Source: Promineifilum sp019695075 (GTDB lineage: Bacteria > Chloroflexota > Anaerolineae > Promineifilales > Promineifilaceae). From it: a DNA stretch of 64,000 nucleotides. The stretch spans positions 1-64,000 of the forward strand of contig JAHCIO010000001.1 in NCBI GenBank assembly GCA_026129185.1, read 5' to 3'. The position numbers were made by a program, and so were the translations under genes. Positions 53,076 through 63,335 of this stretch are shown here, one piece after another. The notes under the pieces are model-generated. The model did not search any database and was not told the DNA's origin. It saw nothing but the letters and a program-made list of their open reading frames with translations. Position 1 is the stretch's first letter. Every line of letters begins with the position of its first letter.

Positions 53076-54809
53076 TTAGCCCGGCTCTCCCCACCCGCCG
53101 CCGCCGGGCGTCTCCAGGCGGATGACGTCGCCCGGCTCCAGGGCGAGGGTGGCCTTGCCGGGCAGTTCGACCGCCTGGCCGTCGCGCAGCAGGGCATTGC
53201 GGCCGGGCGCGCCCGCCTCGCCGCCGGACAGGCCATACGGCCCGCGCCGCCGCCGCTCGCTGGTGATCGTCGCCGTGGCCGGCGATAGGAAGCGGATGGC
53301 GCGCAGTAGGCCGTCGCCGCCGCTGTGGCGGCCGCGCCCGCCGGAGCCGCGCCGCAGCGCATACGTCTCGACGCGAATGGGGTAGCTGTACTCCAGCGCC
53401 TCGACCGGTGTGTTGCGCGTGTTGCTCATGTGGACGTGGACGCCCGACGCGCCATCGCCGGCCGGCCCGGCCCCCGCGCCGCCGCCGATGGTCTCGTAGT
53501 AGGCGAAAGAAGGGGCCAGGGGCCAGGGGCCAGGGGCCAGAGGAGACGAGACAGGATCGTGGGTCATGCCATCTTCCCTGGAACCTGGAACCTGGCCCCT
53601 GTTCCCTCCAAATGTCAGGTTGTTCATTGTCCCCTGCGACGCCGCCGGGATGAGGTCGGGCAGGGCCTCGGCCAGCGCGCCGAAGACGACATCGACGACG
53701 CGCTGGGCCGTCTCGACATTGCCGGCGGCGACGGCATGGGGTGGGCGCGGGTCCAGCACGGAGCCGGGTGGGATGCACACCGTCAGCGGGGCAAAGACGC
53801 CCTGATTCATGGGCAACTCGCCCAGCAGGGCCAGGGCGACGCAGCGCAGGCAGTAGACCACGGCCGACTCGACGATGGCCGGCACGGCATTGAGGTTGCC
53901 GGCCACGGCCGGGGCCGTGCCGGCGAAATCGACCGTCAGCGTCTCGCCGCGCACCGCCACGGCCGCGCGGATGGGCACGGGTACATCAAGGCGATAGCCG
54001 TCGTCGTCGAGCGCGTCCTCGAAGCGGTAGACGCCGTCGGGGATGCGGGCGATGGCGGCGCGGGTCAGGCTCTCGGCGTAGGCCAGCAGGGCGTGGGCCT
54101 GGCGCAGCGTCTCGTCGAGGCCATAGCGGCCGGCGATCTCCGCCAGCCGGGCCGCGCCGGTGGCGTGGGCGGCCAGTTGCGCCGCCAGGTCGCCGTCGCG
54201 CTCCCACGGCGTGCGCACGTTGCGCAGGATCAGCTGCCAGACGGCGTCGTTGCGCCGGCCGCCGGCCACCAGCTTCAGCGGCGGGATGATGATGCCTTCC
54301 TGGTATAGCTCCGTGGAGAGGGGCATCGACCCCGGCGACATGCCGCCGACGTCGGCGTGATGGGCGCGGCTGGCGACGAGAAAGGGGGCAGTCGGGACAG
54401 TATTCAGTGAGTCAGTATTCAGTAGGTCAGTATTCAGTGGGTCAGTGGGCGACTGATCTACTGGCCTACTGGGTACTGATTCACTGAATACCGGCGAGAC
54501 CAGCGTAATGTCCGGCAGATGGTTGCCGCCCTGGTACGGGTCGTTGAGGATGACGACATCGCCGGGGCGCAGGGGGGCGCAGGCGGCGACGGCGGCGCGC
54601 ACGGAGGCGGGCATGGCCCCCAGGTGGACGGGAATGTGGGCCGCCTGGGCCAGCAGCGCCGGCTGCTCTCCGCTCAGGAAGACGGCACAGCTATAGTCGA
54701 GCCGCTCCTTGATGTTGGGGCTGTAGGCGGCGCGGTTGAGCGTGACGCCCATCTCCTCGGCCACGGAGGCGAAGAGGTGGTTGAAGATGGTCAGCGTGGC
54801 GGCGTCCAT
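53076..54809 (-). CDS. HyuB-type hydantoinase/oxoprolinase B subunit
   Basis: A 577-residue protein of the HyuB (N-methylhydantoinase B / 5-oxoprolinase) family: FNHLFASVAEEMGVTLNRAA, NDPYQGGNHLPDITLVSPVF, VDFAGTAPAVAGNLNAVPA and the Gly-rich tail RRGSGGRGRHSGGDGLLR. Usually HyuB pairs with HyuA, which is not here. Two inserts break the family alignment by eye (about 105-136 and 401-433); both are translations of non-coding repeats. The ATG at 54809 is unambiguous. Confidence 0.88.
   Translation of the reverse strand: MDAATLTIFNHLFASVAEEMGVTLNRAAYSPNIKERLDYSCAVFLSGEQPALLAQAAHIPVHLGAMPASVRAAVAACAPLRPGDVVILNDPYQGGNHLPDITLVSPVFSESVPSRPVDQSPTDPLNTDLLNTDSLNTVPTAPFLVASRAHHADVGGMSPGSMPLSTELYQEGIIIPPLKLVAGGRRNDAVWQLILRNVRTPWERDGDLAAQLAAHATGAARLAEIAGRYGLDETLRQAHALLAYAESLTRAAIARIPDGVYRFEDALDDDGYRLDVPVPIRAAVAVRGETLTVDFAGTAPAVAGNLNAVPAIVESAVVYCLRCVALALLGELPMNQGVFAPLTVCIPPGSVLDPRPPHAVAAGNVETAQRVVDVVFGALAEALPDLIPAASQGTMNNLTFGGNRGQVPGSREDGMTHDPVSSPLAPGPWPLAPSFAYYETIGGGAGAGPAGDGASGVHVHMSNTRNTPVEALEYSYPIRVETYALRRGSGGRGRHSGGDGLLRAIRFLSPATATITSERRRRGPYGLSGGEAGAPGRNALLRDGQAVELPGKATLALEPGDVIRLETPGGGGWGEPG
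53508..53605. repeat. In-frame repeat insertion 1 in HyuB
   Basis: GGGGCCAGGGGCCAGGGGCC in the left half and CCTGGAACCTGGAACCTGG in the right half form an imperfect inverted repeat. It is read as residues about 401-433 and has no counterpart in ordinary HyuB motifs. The same words fill the core of 55460-55574. Confidence 0.75.
54395..54495. repeat. In-frame repeat insertion 2 in HyuB
   Basis: GTATTCAGTGAGTCAGTA words at the left and TACTGATTCACTGAATAC at the right form an inverted repeat with one mismatch. It is read as residues about 105-138 (including PLNTDLLNTDSLNTVP). The words resemble the CAGTG arrays around the IS and at 11345-11415. Confidence 0.8.
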
Positions 54810-54822
54810 CGTGAAGAGAGGG

Positions 54823-54898
54823 GTTAGGGATTAGGGGATAGGGGCTAGGGAAGAACCCTTCGCCCATCAATCTGGCCCCTATCCCCTAATCCCTAAAC
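54823..54898. repeat. TAGGGATTAGGGG-family palindrome
   Basis: GTTAGGGATTAGGGGATAGG and its inverted counterpart GCCCCTATCCCCTAATCCC (one extra A) flank a 29-nt loop. It lies after the phosphoribosyltransferase gene, whose TAG stop (54886-54888) and last three codons are inside it. Related to 3717-3766. Confidence 0.85.
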
Positions 54899-55434
54899 AC
54901 AGGCAGATTGCCCAAAGCGACGACGCGCGACCAGTCGTCGTCGCCCTCGGTGAAGATGGCGGCGATCTGGGCGACGTGGCCGCCCGCTTTCAGGACGAGC
55001 TTCTCCATGCCGTTGAGCGTGCTGCCGGTGCTGATGACATCGTCGATGACGATGACGCGCTTGCCGGCGATGAAGGCGCGGTCCTTCTCGTCCAAAAAGA
55101 GCGTTTGCGGCGCGCCGGTGGTGATCGACACGGTCTCGGCGCTGATGGCCTCGCCCATGTAGCTCTTGTACGCCTTGCGCAGGACGACGTAGGGCAGGCC
55201 CATCAGGGCGCTCATCTCGTAGATGAGGGGGATGCTCTTGGCCTCGGCCGTCAGCAGCACGTCGGCGGGAATATCGCGCAGCCGCTCGGCCAGCGCCGCG
55301 GCCGACGCCTTGACGACGTAGGTGTCGCCGAGCATGTTGAACACGGCGATGCGCACGCCGGGGGCAACCTCGAAAAGCGGGAAGCGGCGCAGCAGGCCGG
55401 CCACTTCGACTGTATAGGAATCGCGTTGGGTCAT
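54886..55434 (-). CDS. Phosphoribosyltransferase family protein (APRT/XPRT-like)
   Basis: A 182-residue PRTase with the PRPP-binding motif VIVIDDVISTGSTLNG and the family segment TAEAKSIPLIYEMSALMGLP, as in purine PRTases. Purine-base salvage is likely but the base is not determinable. ATG at 55434 follows AGGAG. The last residues (FRD) and the stop are in a palindrome. It is divergent from the quinone oxidoreductase gene. Related context: xanthine dehydrogenase operon further along. Confidence 0.88.
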   Translation of the reverse strand: MTQRDSYTVEVAGLLRRFPLFEVAPGVRIAVFNMLGDTYVVKASAAALAERLRDIPADVLLTAEAKSIPLIYEMSALMGLPYVVLRKAYKSYMGEAISAETVSITTGAPQTLFLDEKDRAFIAGKRVIVIDDVISTGSTLNGMEKLVLKAGGHVAQIAAIFTEGDDDWSRVVALGNLPVFRD

Positions 55435-55459
55435 GGGAATCGTGCTCTCCTGATGAAGA

Positions 55460-55574
55460 AATTTAACGCAAAGACACGAAGACGCAAAGAAGGGGGCCAG
55501 GTTCCAGGGGTCAGAGAAGAGTTCTCTTCCCTGACCCCTGGAACCTGGCCCCCTTTGCATCTTTGCGTTAAATT
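55460..55574. repeat. Composite 115-bp inverted repeat between divergent genes
   Basis: AATTTAACGCAAAG and CTTTGCGTTAAATT form the ends. A near-perfect inner palindrome, AGGGGGCCAGGTTCCAGGGG and its inverse (55490-55554), makes up most of the rest. It fills the region between the divergent phosphoribosyltransferase and quinone oxidoreductase start codons. No promoter is evident there. Confidence 0.85.
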
Positions 55575-55581
55575 CCTGGCC

Positions 55582-56559
55582 ATGAGAGCGATCCTAGTGC
55601 AAGGCGAGAAGAGCAATCCGGCGTTGGTCTGGGGCGATGCGCCCGACCCGGCGACGGGGCCGGACGAGGTGCTGGTGGCCGTGCGCGCCGCGGCCGTCAA
55701 CCGGGCCGACCTGTGGCAGGCGCGCGGCCACTACCCGCCGCCGCCCGGCGCGAGCGACATCCTGGGGCTAGAGGTGGCCGGCGTCGTCCGCGATGTCGGC
55801 CCGGCCGTGCAGACGTTCCGCCCCGGCGACCGTGTCTGCGCCCTGCTGCCCGGCGGCGGCTATGCCGAGTTGGCCAGCGTGCCGGCGGGGATGCTGCTGC
55901 GGCTGCCCGACGATTGGTCATTTGCCCAGGGCGCGGCCGTGCCGGAGGTGTGGTATACGGCCTTCATCAACCTCTTCGACGAGGGCCAGCTAAAGGCGGG
56001 GGAGACAGCCCTCGTCCACGCCGGGGCCAGCGGCGTGGGCACGGCGGCCATTCAACTGGCGGCCGACGCCGGGGCGCGTGTCCTGGCCACGGCCGGCAGC
56101 GACGAGAAGACGGCCCGCTGCCGCGAATTGGGGGCAGAGCTGGCCATCAACTACAAGCAGGCCGATTTCCTGGCCGAGGTGTTGGCGGCGACCGGCGGCG
56201 CGGGCGTCGACGTCATCCTCGACCCCGTCGGCGGTGGCTACCTGGCGCGCAACGTCGCCGCGCTGCGCCGCTTCGGCCGTCTGGTGCTCATCGCCAATCT
56301 GGGCGGGACGACGGGGGAACTAGACACCGGCAAGGTGCTGGGCAAGCGGCTGCGCATCATCGGCTCAACGCTGCGCGGCCGGCCCGTGGCCGAGAAGATC
56401 GCCATCACCCGCAAGTTCGAGGCCGAGGTCTGGCCCAAGCTGGCCGATGGGCGGCTGAAGCCGATCATCGACCGTGCTTTTCCCATTGCCGAGGCGAGCG
56501 CGGCGCACGCTTACGTGCTGGCGGATCGGAATATCGGCAAGGTTATCCTTCAAGTTTGA
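55582..56559 (+). CDS. Quinone oxidoreductase / zinc-type alcohol dehydrogenase family
   Basis: A 325-residue medium-chain dehydrogenase/reductase of the NADPH:quinone oxidoreductase type: VNRADLWQARGHYPPPPGAS, VWYTAFINLFDEGQLKAGET and the Rossmann motif HAGASGVGTAAIQLA. It lacks the catalytic zinc ligands of true alcohol dehydrogenases. No ribosome site is visible. The ATG is 7 bp after the palindrome. Part of a mixed gene group; a role in redox stress is plausible. Confidence 0.9.
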   Translation: MRAILVQGEKSNPALVWGDAPDPATGPDEVLVAVRAAAVNRADLWQARGHYPPPPGASDILGLEVAGVVRDVGPAVQTFRPGDRVCALLPGGGYAELASVPAGMLLRLPDDWSFAQGAAVPEVWYTAFINLFDEGQLKAGETALVHAGASGVGTAAIQLAADAGARVLATAGSDEKTARCRELGAELAINYKQADFLAEVLAATGGAGVDVILDPVGGGYLARNVAALRRFGRLVLIANLGGTTGELDTGKVLGKRLRIIGSTLRGRPVAEKIAITRKFEAEVWPKLADGRLKPIIDRAFPIAEASAAHAYVLADRNIGKVILQV

Positions 56560-56592
56560 GGAAAGTTGACCCTCCAAGGTGGATGCCGGCAA

Positions 56593-57327
56593 CTATCCAG
56601 CGCCTGCGTAAGCAAGAGCAATAATGTCTTGTGGTGACGCTGGTGCAATAGTGTCGCCTGGCACATAAACCACGTCGCAACGCCGACAGTAGAACATGGC
56701 GTTCCAGCGATTCATCGCTATTTCCCAACGATGCTTCTGATAATCGTATTCTGCGACCTCAGCCTGATGAGCTTGCACCAGTTGTTGGCGCTTTTCGGGC
56801 GGGTATTTTAGGTGTTCGAAGACCTCCCCCAAGACGTAGAACACGATCGCCCAGAGGCCCATGCCCAATAGAGGAGCGCCGAAGAAGCAGGATATGAATG
56901 TCCACACATTTTCCCCAAAGGAAACGGCGTCGAAGTTGATTTTTCCCATTAACCACCACCAAAAGGCAAGCGCCGGAACTGCGGCGAGAACACCTATGAC
57001 GGCAATCAATGCTTTATCAAGAGGATAAGTTAGAGTTGGCGGCTCGATAGGTGGGGAAGGAGGTACAAGCTTCTTTGCTAAGCGACTCTGCTGGGTAACA
57101 TTGATGCTGGTTGTGCTGAAGTTGACGCCACTAGCTGAGAACCGTCCATCACCCACCCTCTCCCTATTAGACCCTGTACCGGCGTAGTAGTCCGATTTGC
57201 CCTCTATATGAGAACGACCGGTTGTTGAACTACTGCCCTGGCTATCCTGTGTTTCGCCCGCCACAATGGCGGTCGCTCGTTGGACTTGATCAGTGCGGTG
57301 ACATAGGGGACATTCGATTGCGGACAT
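56593..57327 (-). CDS. Uncharacterised two-helix protein with terminal Cys pairs
   Basis: A 244-residue protein with CPLC at the N-terminus and CRRC near the C-terminus, a Ser/Thr/Gly-rich linker (SSSTTGRSHIEGKSDYYAG), and two membrane helices (LIAVIGVLAAVPALAFWWWL and FGAPLLGMGLWAIVFYVLG). Codons here are AT-richer than the surroundings, which suggests a recent gain. A strong AAGGAGG precedes the ATG. Function unknown. Confidence 0.7.
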   Translation of the reverse strand: MSAIECPLCHRTDQVQRATAIVAGETQDSQGSSSTTGRSHIEGKSDYYAGTGSNRERVGDGRFSASGVNFSTTSINVTQQSRLAKKLVPPSPPIEPPTLTYPLDKALIAVIGVLAAVPALAFWWWLMGKINFDAVSFGENVWTFISCFFGAPLLGMGLWAIVFYVLGEVFEHLKYPPEKRQQLVQAHQAEVAEYDYQKHRWEIAMNRWNAMFYCRRCDVVYVPGDTIAPASPQDIIALAYAGAG

Positions 57328-57443
57328 AAGTGCCTCCTTAGAACTGCGGAATTAATCGACTACTTGTTTACAGATACGGTAAGCGCCAATAAAGTTACCT
57401 CTCGACGTAATGGAACCTATTGTCAGCTAGCTCTTTTAGGCCT

Positions 57444-57644
57444 CTACTTCTGGACGCGAATTGTCCCGCTAAGATAGCCTTTGTGAACCTCTCGGCCGTC
57501 GACGAGGATCGTGCCCGTTCCGGGTGAGACATCAAAGCTAATACGCCCTCTTGAATCCGTCAGTCCACGGGAGTGCGTCATGCCCCAGGAAATATGCACT
57601 TCGCAGGTGCGGCCATTGGCATTGGTGACTTCTACGGTAATCAT
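57444..57644 (-). CDS. Small beta-rich hypothetical protein
   Basis: A 66-residue protein from the ATG after AAGGAG: MITVEVTNANGRTCEVHISW, ending LSGTIRVQK. The pattern of short strands and turns with a G-rich TDSRGRISF segment resembles a carboxypeptidase-regulatory-like (beta-sandwich) fold. It precedes the two-helix protein by 116 bp on the same strand and shares its AT-rich codon use. Confidence 0.6.
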   Translation of the reverse strand: MITVEVTNANGRTCEVHISWGMTHSRGLTDSRGRISFDVSPGTGTILVDGREVHKGYLSGTIRVQK

Positions 57645-57980
57645 AGTTTTCTCCTTATGTGATCCAATACGATGTTTTGAAGAAGCTGCATGTCGAGAGG
57701 CGACTCTGGTTGGCGCTATTCCCGCCCACAAAGCAATAGCAGTCCCAAAGGCCCATGCTTTTGAGCATTGGCTGGAACGCGCTGTCGCTAGTTGCGGCTA
57801 ATATTGGGATCAAAGATGGCAATGGCTAACTGACTGCTCAACCTCGCGCAGAGACCCTCAACGTGAGCCGCGGCTTGCCGATTTAGCAACTGCTTTGCGG
57901 CGACTGGAATGCCGATACGTTCACCCTACGCTTGCTGGCTTACAGAGCACATTACAAACTGATGAGGGCCACATGCATAG

Positions 57981-58040
57981 CGCTCCAAGCGCGCGAACTA
58001 CCTGGCGGGCAACATCGCCGCGCTGCGCTACGAGTATTAA
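57981..58040 (+). pseudogene. Gene-tail fragment (...NYLAGNIAALRYEY)
   Basis: A short frame ends with KRANYLAGNIAALRYEY and TAA after an upstream in-frame TAG. Bases 57998-58028 match 56238-56268 in the quinone oxidoreductase gene at 29 of 31 positions. It may be a remnant of a decayed gene or a chance match in similar codon use. Confidence 0.35.
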
Positions 58041-58045
58041 GGTAG

Positions 58046-58154
58046 AAGAGCTCACGCAAAGGCGCGAAGGGGCAAAGGCGCAAAGAAGAAACGGCCGATA
58101 CCCAAGCTTCTTCTTGGCGTCCTTTGCTTCCTTTGCGCCTTTGCGTGAGCTCTT
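58046..58154. repeat. CACGCAAAGG-family inverted repeat, second copy
   Basis: AAGAGCTCACGCAAAGGCGC and its inverted counterpart GCGCCTTTGCGTGAGCTCTT bound an imperfect palindrome. Family member at 2064-2156. Confidence 0.85.
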
Positions 58155-58163
58155 ACCCTGCTG

Positions 58164-58250
58164 CTAGATGCTGTCTGCCTGGCTCAGGGCGCACAGGATG
58201 GCCTGAGTCCGGGCGATGTCCGCGTCGTAGGTCAGTGTCTTGCCCTGCTC
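58164..58250 (-). pseudogene. Gene-tail fragment (...LTYDADIARTQAILCALSQ)
   Basis: A minus-strand frame reads EQGKTLTYDADIARTQAILC... to TAG, with an upstream stop. It looks like the C-terminal end of a lost gene; I do not recognise the family. Confidence 0.3.
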
Positions 58251-58273
58251 TCAGGCGGCGAACGCTGTGTCGC

Positions 58274-58319
58274 TGCTGAGACAGGGAGCATACCTGCTGG
58301 CATACTCCCTGCCTCAGCA
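58274..58319 (-). terminator. Hairpin after the GH6 gene
   Basis: TGCTGAGACAGGGAGCATAC can pair with GCATACTCCCTGCCTCAGCA (three non-matching positions, at least two of which wobble). It lies just after the GH6 stop and has no T-tract. Confidence 0.4.
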
Positions 58320-58338
58320 AGGTCACTCAGGCCAACGC

Positions 58339-59631
58339 TTAGGGCAACGGCGGGTTGGCGTTGCGCGCCAGTTCCAGGGCCATCGGCCGGAACCATTGAC
58401 CGGCGGCTGGGTCGATGACGCCCCATTCGGGATCGACGGTCTGGCCGCCCGGGCCGAGACCGCGCGTACACTCGCCGTCAGACTCGCCGGGAATTTTGAT
58501 CCACAGGTAAGCGTCGAGCATGGGGTTGCCGGTGTCGGCTGTCGGCCGCAGCCCCACGCCGCGCCCGGGCGGGTTGCACCACACCTGCGGGTCGGGGTAG
58601 CTGACTGCCGGCGTCCACGGGCCTTGCCCGTTGCGGCTCGTGTCGATGACGAAGCCGTGTAGCCCCTCTTCGCCGGGGTAGGCCCAGGTCTGGCTCTCCA
58701 CGTTGTCGATGTACCACTGGTCGGTCAGATGCCAGGTGGAGAAGTCGTTGGGATCGGCCGGGTAGTACTGGCTGGCGCACCAGTCGAAGTGCCCGTTGCC
58801 CCAGGAGGCCGGGTCGGTGGCGAACCAGATGCATTTGCTGACCCACGCGCCGTACTTTTGCAGGCGTTCGGTCTGGACGTAATTGGAGACGTTCAGGAAG
58901 AAGCCATCGGCGCGCAAGACGCCGGCTTGAACCAGGCGATGGGCCGTGTCGCCCGCGCCCAGCCAGGCGCTGTGCGTGCCGTCGAGGTAGACATAGGTGT
59001 TCGGCCGCGCCTTCAGGGCATCGACGGCGTAGTTGAGCATGGCGAAGCGGTCATTGGCGGCGGTGGCCTCGTCGGCGTCGGCCGGCTGGCACCATTCGTA
59101 GCTACCCGCCTGGCTGGGCAGGCCGCGGAACTGCTTGTACCACGGGATGATGCCCAGTCCATCCGGCTCCAGGATGACGATCGCCTTCAGGTTGCCGATG
59201 CCGGCGGCGAAGTTGTCGATCCAGGCCTTGTATTGGCTGACTGTCGTGGCCCCGCCGGCCGAGAACTGGGCGCAGTCGCGGAACGGGATGTTATAGGCCA
59301 CCAGGATGGGGACTCTGCCCTGGCCGTTGGCCTGCCTGACGGTGCGTCTGACTTCTTCCTGCACGCGCGTCGGGCGAGGCTCCGTGAACCAGACCGCTTG
59401 CGGTGTGCTGGTCATGGCTCGCAGCAGTCGGGCGTCGGCTCTCTGGCCATTGTTGTGGAGCCAATTGATGTGCGCCCGCGCCCCGGCGCTGGCTCTGGGG
59501 GTGAAGAACTGCGTGCCGGGGTCGAGATGGCCGGCTGGCGTTTCCGCGACCGCCGGGCCGGGCGCGGCGGCCAGAAGCACGGCAAACAGAGCGACAAGAA
59601 CGATGAGGAATCCGAGCTTTGTTTTGTCCAT
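58339..59631 (-). CDS. Glycoside hydrolase family 6 (cellulase)
   Basis: A 430-residue secreted enzyme. A signal peptide (LGFLIVLVALFAVLLAAAPG) leads into a GH6 catalytic domain: ILVAYNIPFRDCAQFSAGG, LEPDGLG, YLDGTHSAWLG, DTSRNGQGPW, CNPPGRG and YLWIKIPGESDG. GH6 enzymes are inverting cellulases (endoglucanases or cellobiohydrolases); which type is not decidable. The ATG follows AAGGAGCAGG. It lies 10 bp after the molybdenum hydroxylase subunit and could be read from that operon. Confidence 0.92.
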   Translation of the reverse strand: MDKTKLGFLIVLVALFAVLLAAAPGPAVAETPAGHLDPGTQFFTPRASAGARAHINWLHNNGQRADARLLRAMTSTPQAVWFTEPRPTRVQEEVRRTVRQANGQGRVPILVAYNIPFRDCAQFSAGGATTVSQYKAWIDNFAAGIGNLKAIVILEPDGLGIIPWYKQFRGLPSQAGSYEWCQPADADEATAANDRFAMLNYAVDALKARPNTYVYLDGTHSAWLGAGDTAHRLVQAGVLRADGFFLNVSNYVQTERLQKYGAWVSKCIWFATDPASWGNGHFDWCASQYYPADPNDFSTWHLTDQWYIDNVESQTWAYPGEEGLHGFVIDTSRNGQGPWTPAVSYPDPQVWCNPPGRGVGLRPTADTGNPMLDAYLWIKIPGESDGECTRGLGPGGQTVDPEWGVIDPAAGQWFRPMALELARNANPPLP

Positions 59632-59641
59632 TTCCTGCTCC

Positions 59642-61874
<2,233 letters not shown>

Positions 61875-61885
<11 letters not shown>

Positions 61886-63326
61886 AGCTTTCCCCGGCCG
61901 CCTGATGAACGGCCTCAATGATCTTGTAATACCCGGTGCAACGACACAGATTGCCGGCGAAGGCCTGGCCGATCTGGATGGCGTCGGGCGCGGGCTTCTC
62001 GTCGAGTAGCTTGGCCCCGGACATGAGGAAGCCGGGGATGCAGTAGCCGCACTGCACCGCGCCGGTCTGAATAAAGGCTTGCTGGATGGGATGCAGCCCC
62101 TCCGGCGTGGCCAACCCTTCGACGGTGACGACCTCGGCGTGGTGGGCGCGGGCGGCGGGCACAAGGCAGGCCATGACGGCCATGCCGTCCAGATAGACGG
62201 TACACGCGCCGCACTCCCCCTCGGCGCAGCCCTCCTTCGTGCCCGTCAGTTGCCCTTCCTCGCGCAGCCAGCGCAGCAGCGTCTTGGAGATACCCGGCGC
62301 GCTGAGCGGCCGGCCGTTGACCGTCGTCTCGATGGGCGTGTCGGGGCCGAAGGAGGCGGCGTAGTCAGGGCCGGTGGGGAACAGGCCGCCGGTGCTGCCC
62401 CAGAGCATGGCCGGATCGGCCGGCCAGTTCTCGCGCTCGCGGCCGTCGCGCAGGGCCAACAGCGCCCGGCGGGTCATCACCTCGACCATCTCGGCGCGGT
62501 AGGCGGCCGGGCCGCGCACGTCGTCGATGGGCGTCGCCGCGGCGGCGGCCAGCCCGGCGGCAACGGTGATCTCATCGTCGCTCAGAGCCTTGCCGGATAA
62601 ATAGTCCTCCGCTGAGGTCGCGTTGATGATCGTCGGGGCGACGCTGCCCAGGGTGATGCGGGCGTCGCTGACACTGCGGCTGTCGGCGGCGAAGTCGAGC
62701 ACGACGGCCAGATGGACGACGGAGATGGCCTGCGCCCGTCGCAGCCCCAGCTTGACGAACATGCCGCGGGCCGTCGCCGGCAGCGGCGCGAGGACGATCT
62801 CGACCAGCAGCTCGTCCGGCTCCATGACCGTGCGGCGCACGCCGGTGTAGAAGTCGGCCAGTCGTACCATGCGCCAGCCGCGCGCCGAGGCTAGGATGAC
62901 CTGGGCGTCGAGGGCGCGCAGGGCGGAGATGGTGTCGTTGGCCGGACTGGCGGTGATGAGGTTGCCGGCGACGGTGGCCCGGTTGCGCAATTGGGGCGAG
63001 GCGATCTCCCAGCAAGCCTGGGCCAACGGCAGGGCGTGGGCGACGAGGTCGGCCGAGGCGACGACCTGATTGTGCGTCACCAACGCGCCGATGTGGATGA
63101 GGCCGTCGGCGTCGCGGCTGATGGTGTTGAGGTCGGGGATGCGGGTGATGTCGATGATCACCTTGAGGCCCGGCCGCGCGCCGCGCTCCATCTCCAGCAG
63201 CAGGTCCGTGCCGCCGGCGACGACGCGGGCGGCGCGGCCGTGGCGAGCCAAAAGCTCCAGAGCGGTGGCCAGATCGGCGGGCATCTCGTAGCGATCGAGG
63301 ATGGGAGGAACGTTGTGGGTAAACAT
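61875..63326 (-). CDS. Fused FAD-binding and 2Fe-2S subunit of molybdenum hydroxylase
   Basis: A 483-residue fusion. Residues 1-285 are the FAD domain (CoxM-like: VVAGGTDLLLEMERG, NLITASPANDTISALRALDA). Residues 325-480 are the two [2Fe-2S] domains (EGCAEGECGACTVYLDG and QCGYCIPGFLMSG...GNLCRCTGYY). In most XDH operons these are separate or in the reverse order. The start ATG at 63326 precedes an FAD domain with the usual N-terminus. It is downstream of the XdhC-like gene by 9 bp. Confidence 0.93.
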
Positions 63327-63335
63327 AGGCGGTTA

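Larger units (their letters stand above)
57645..58338. other. Gene-poor patch with remnants and a long repeat
   Basis: About 690 bp without a convincing gene. It holds two small gene tails (57981-58040 and 58164-58250), a CACGCAAAGG inverted repeat (58046-58154) and a hairpin before the glycosidase gene (58274-58319). The base composition shifts from AT-richer to typical across it. I see no complete ORF with a ribosome site. Confidence 0.6.

Noticed and set aside
57895..58167. A plus-strand 90-codon ORF across the CAAAGG repeat
   Set aside because: It runs through the inverted repeat, has no ribosome site and shows no family features.
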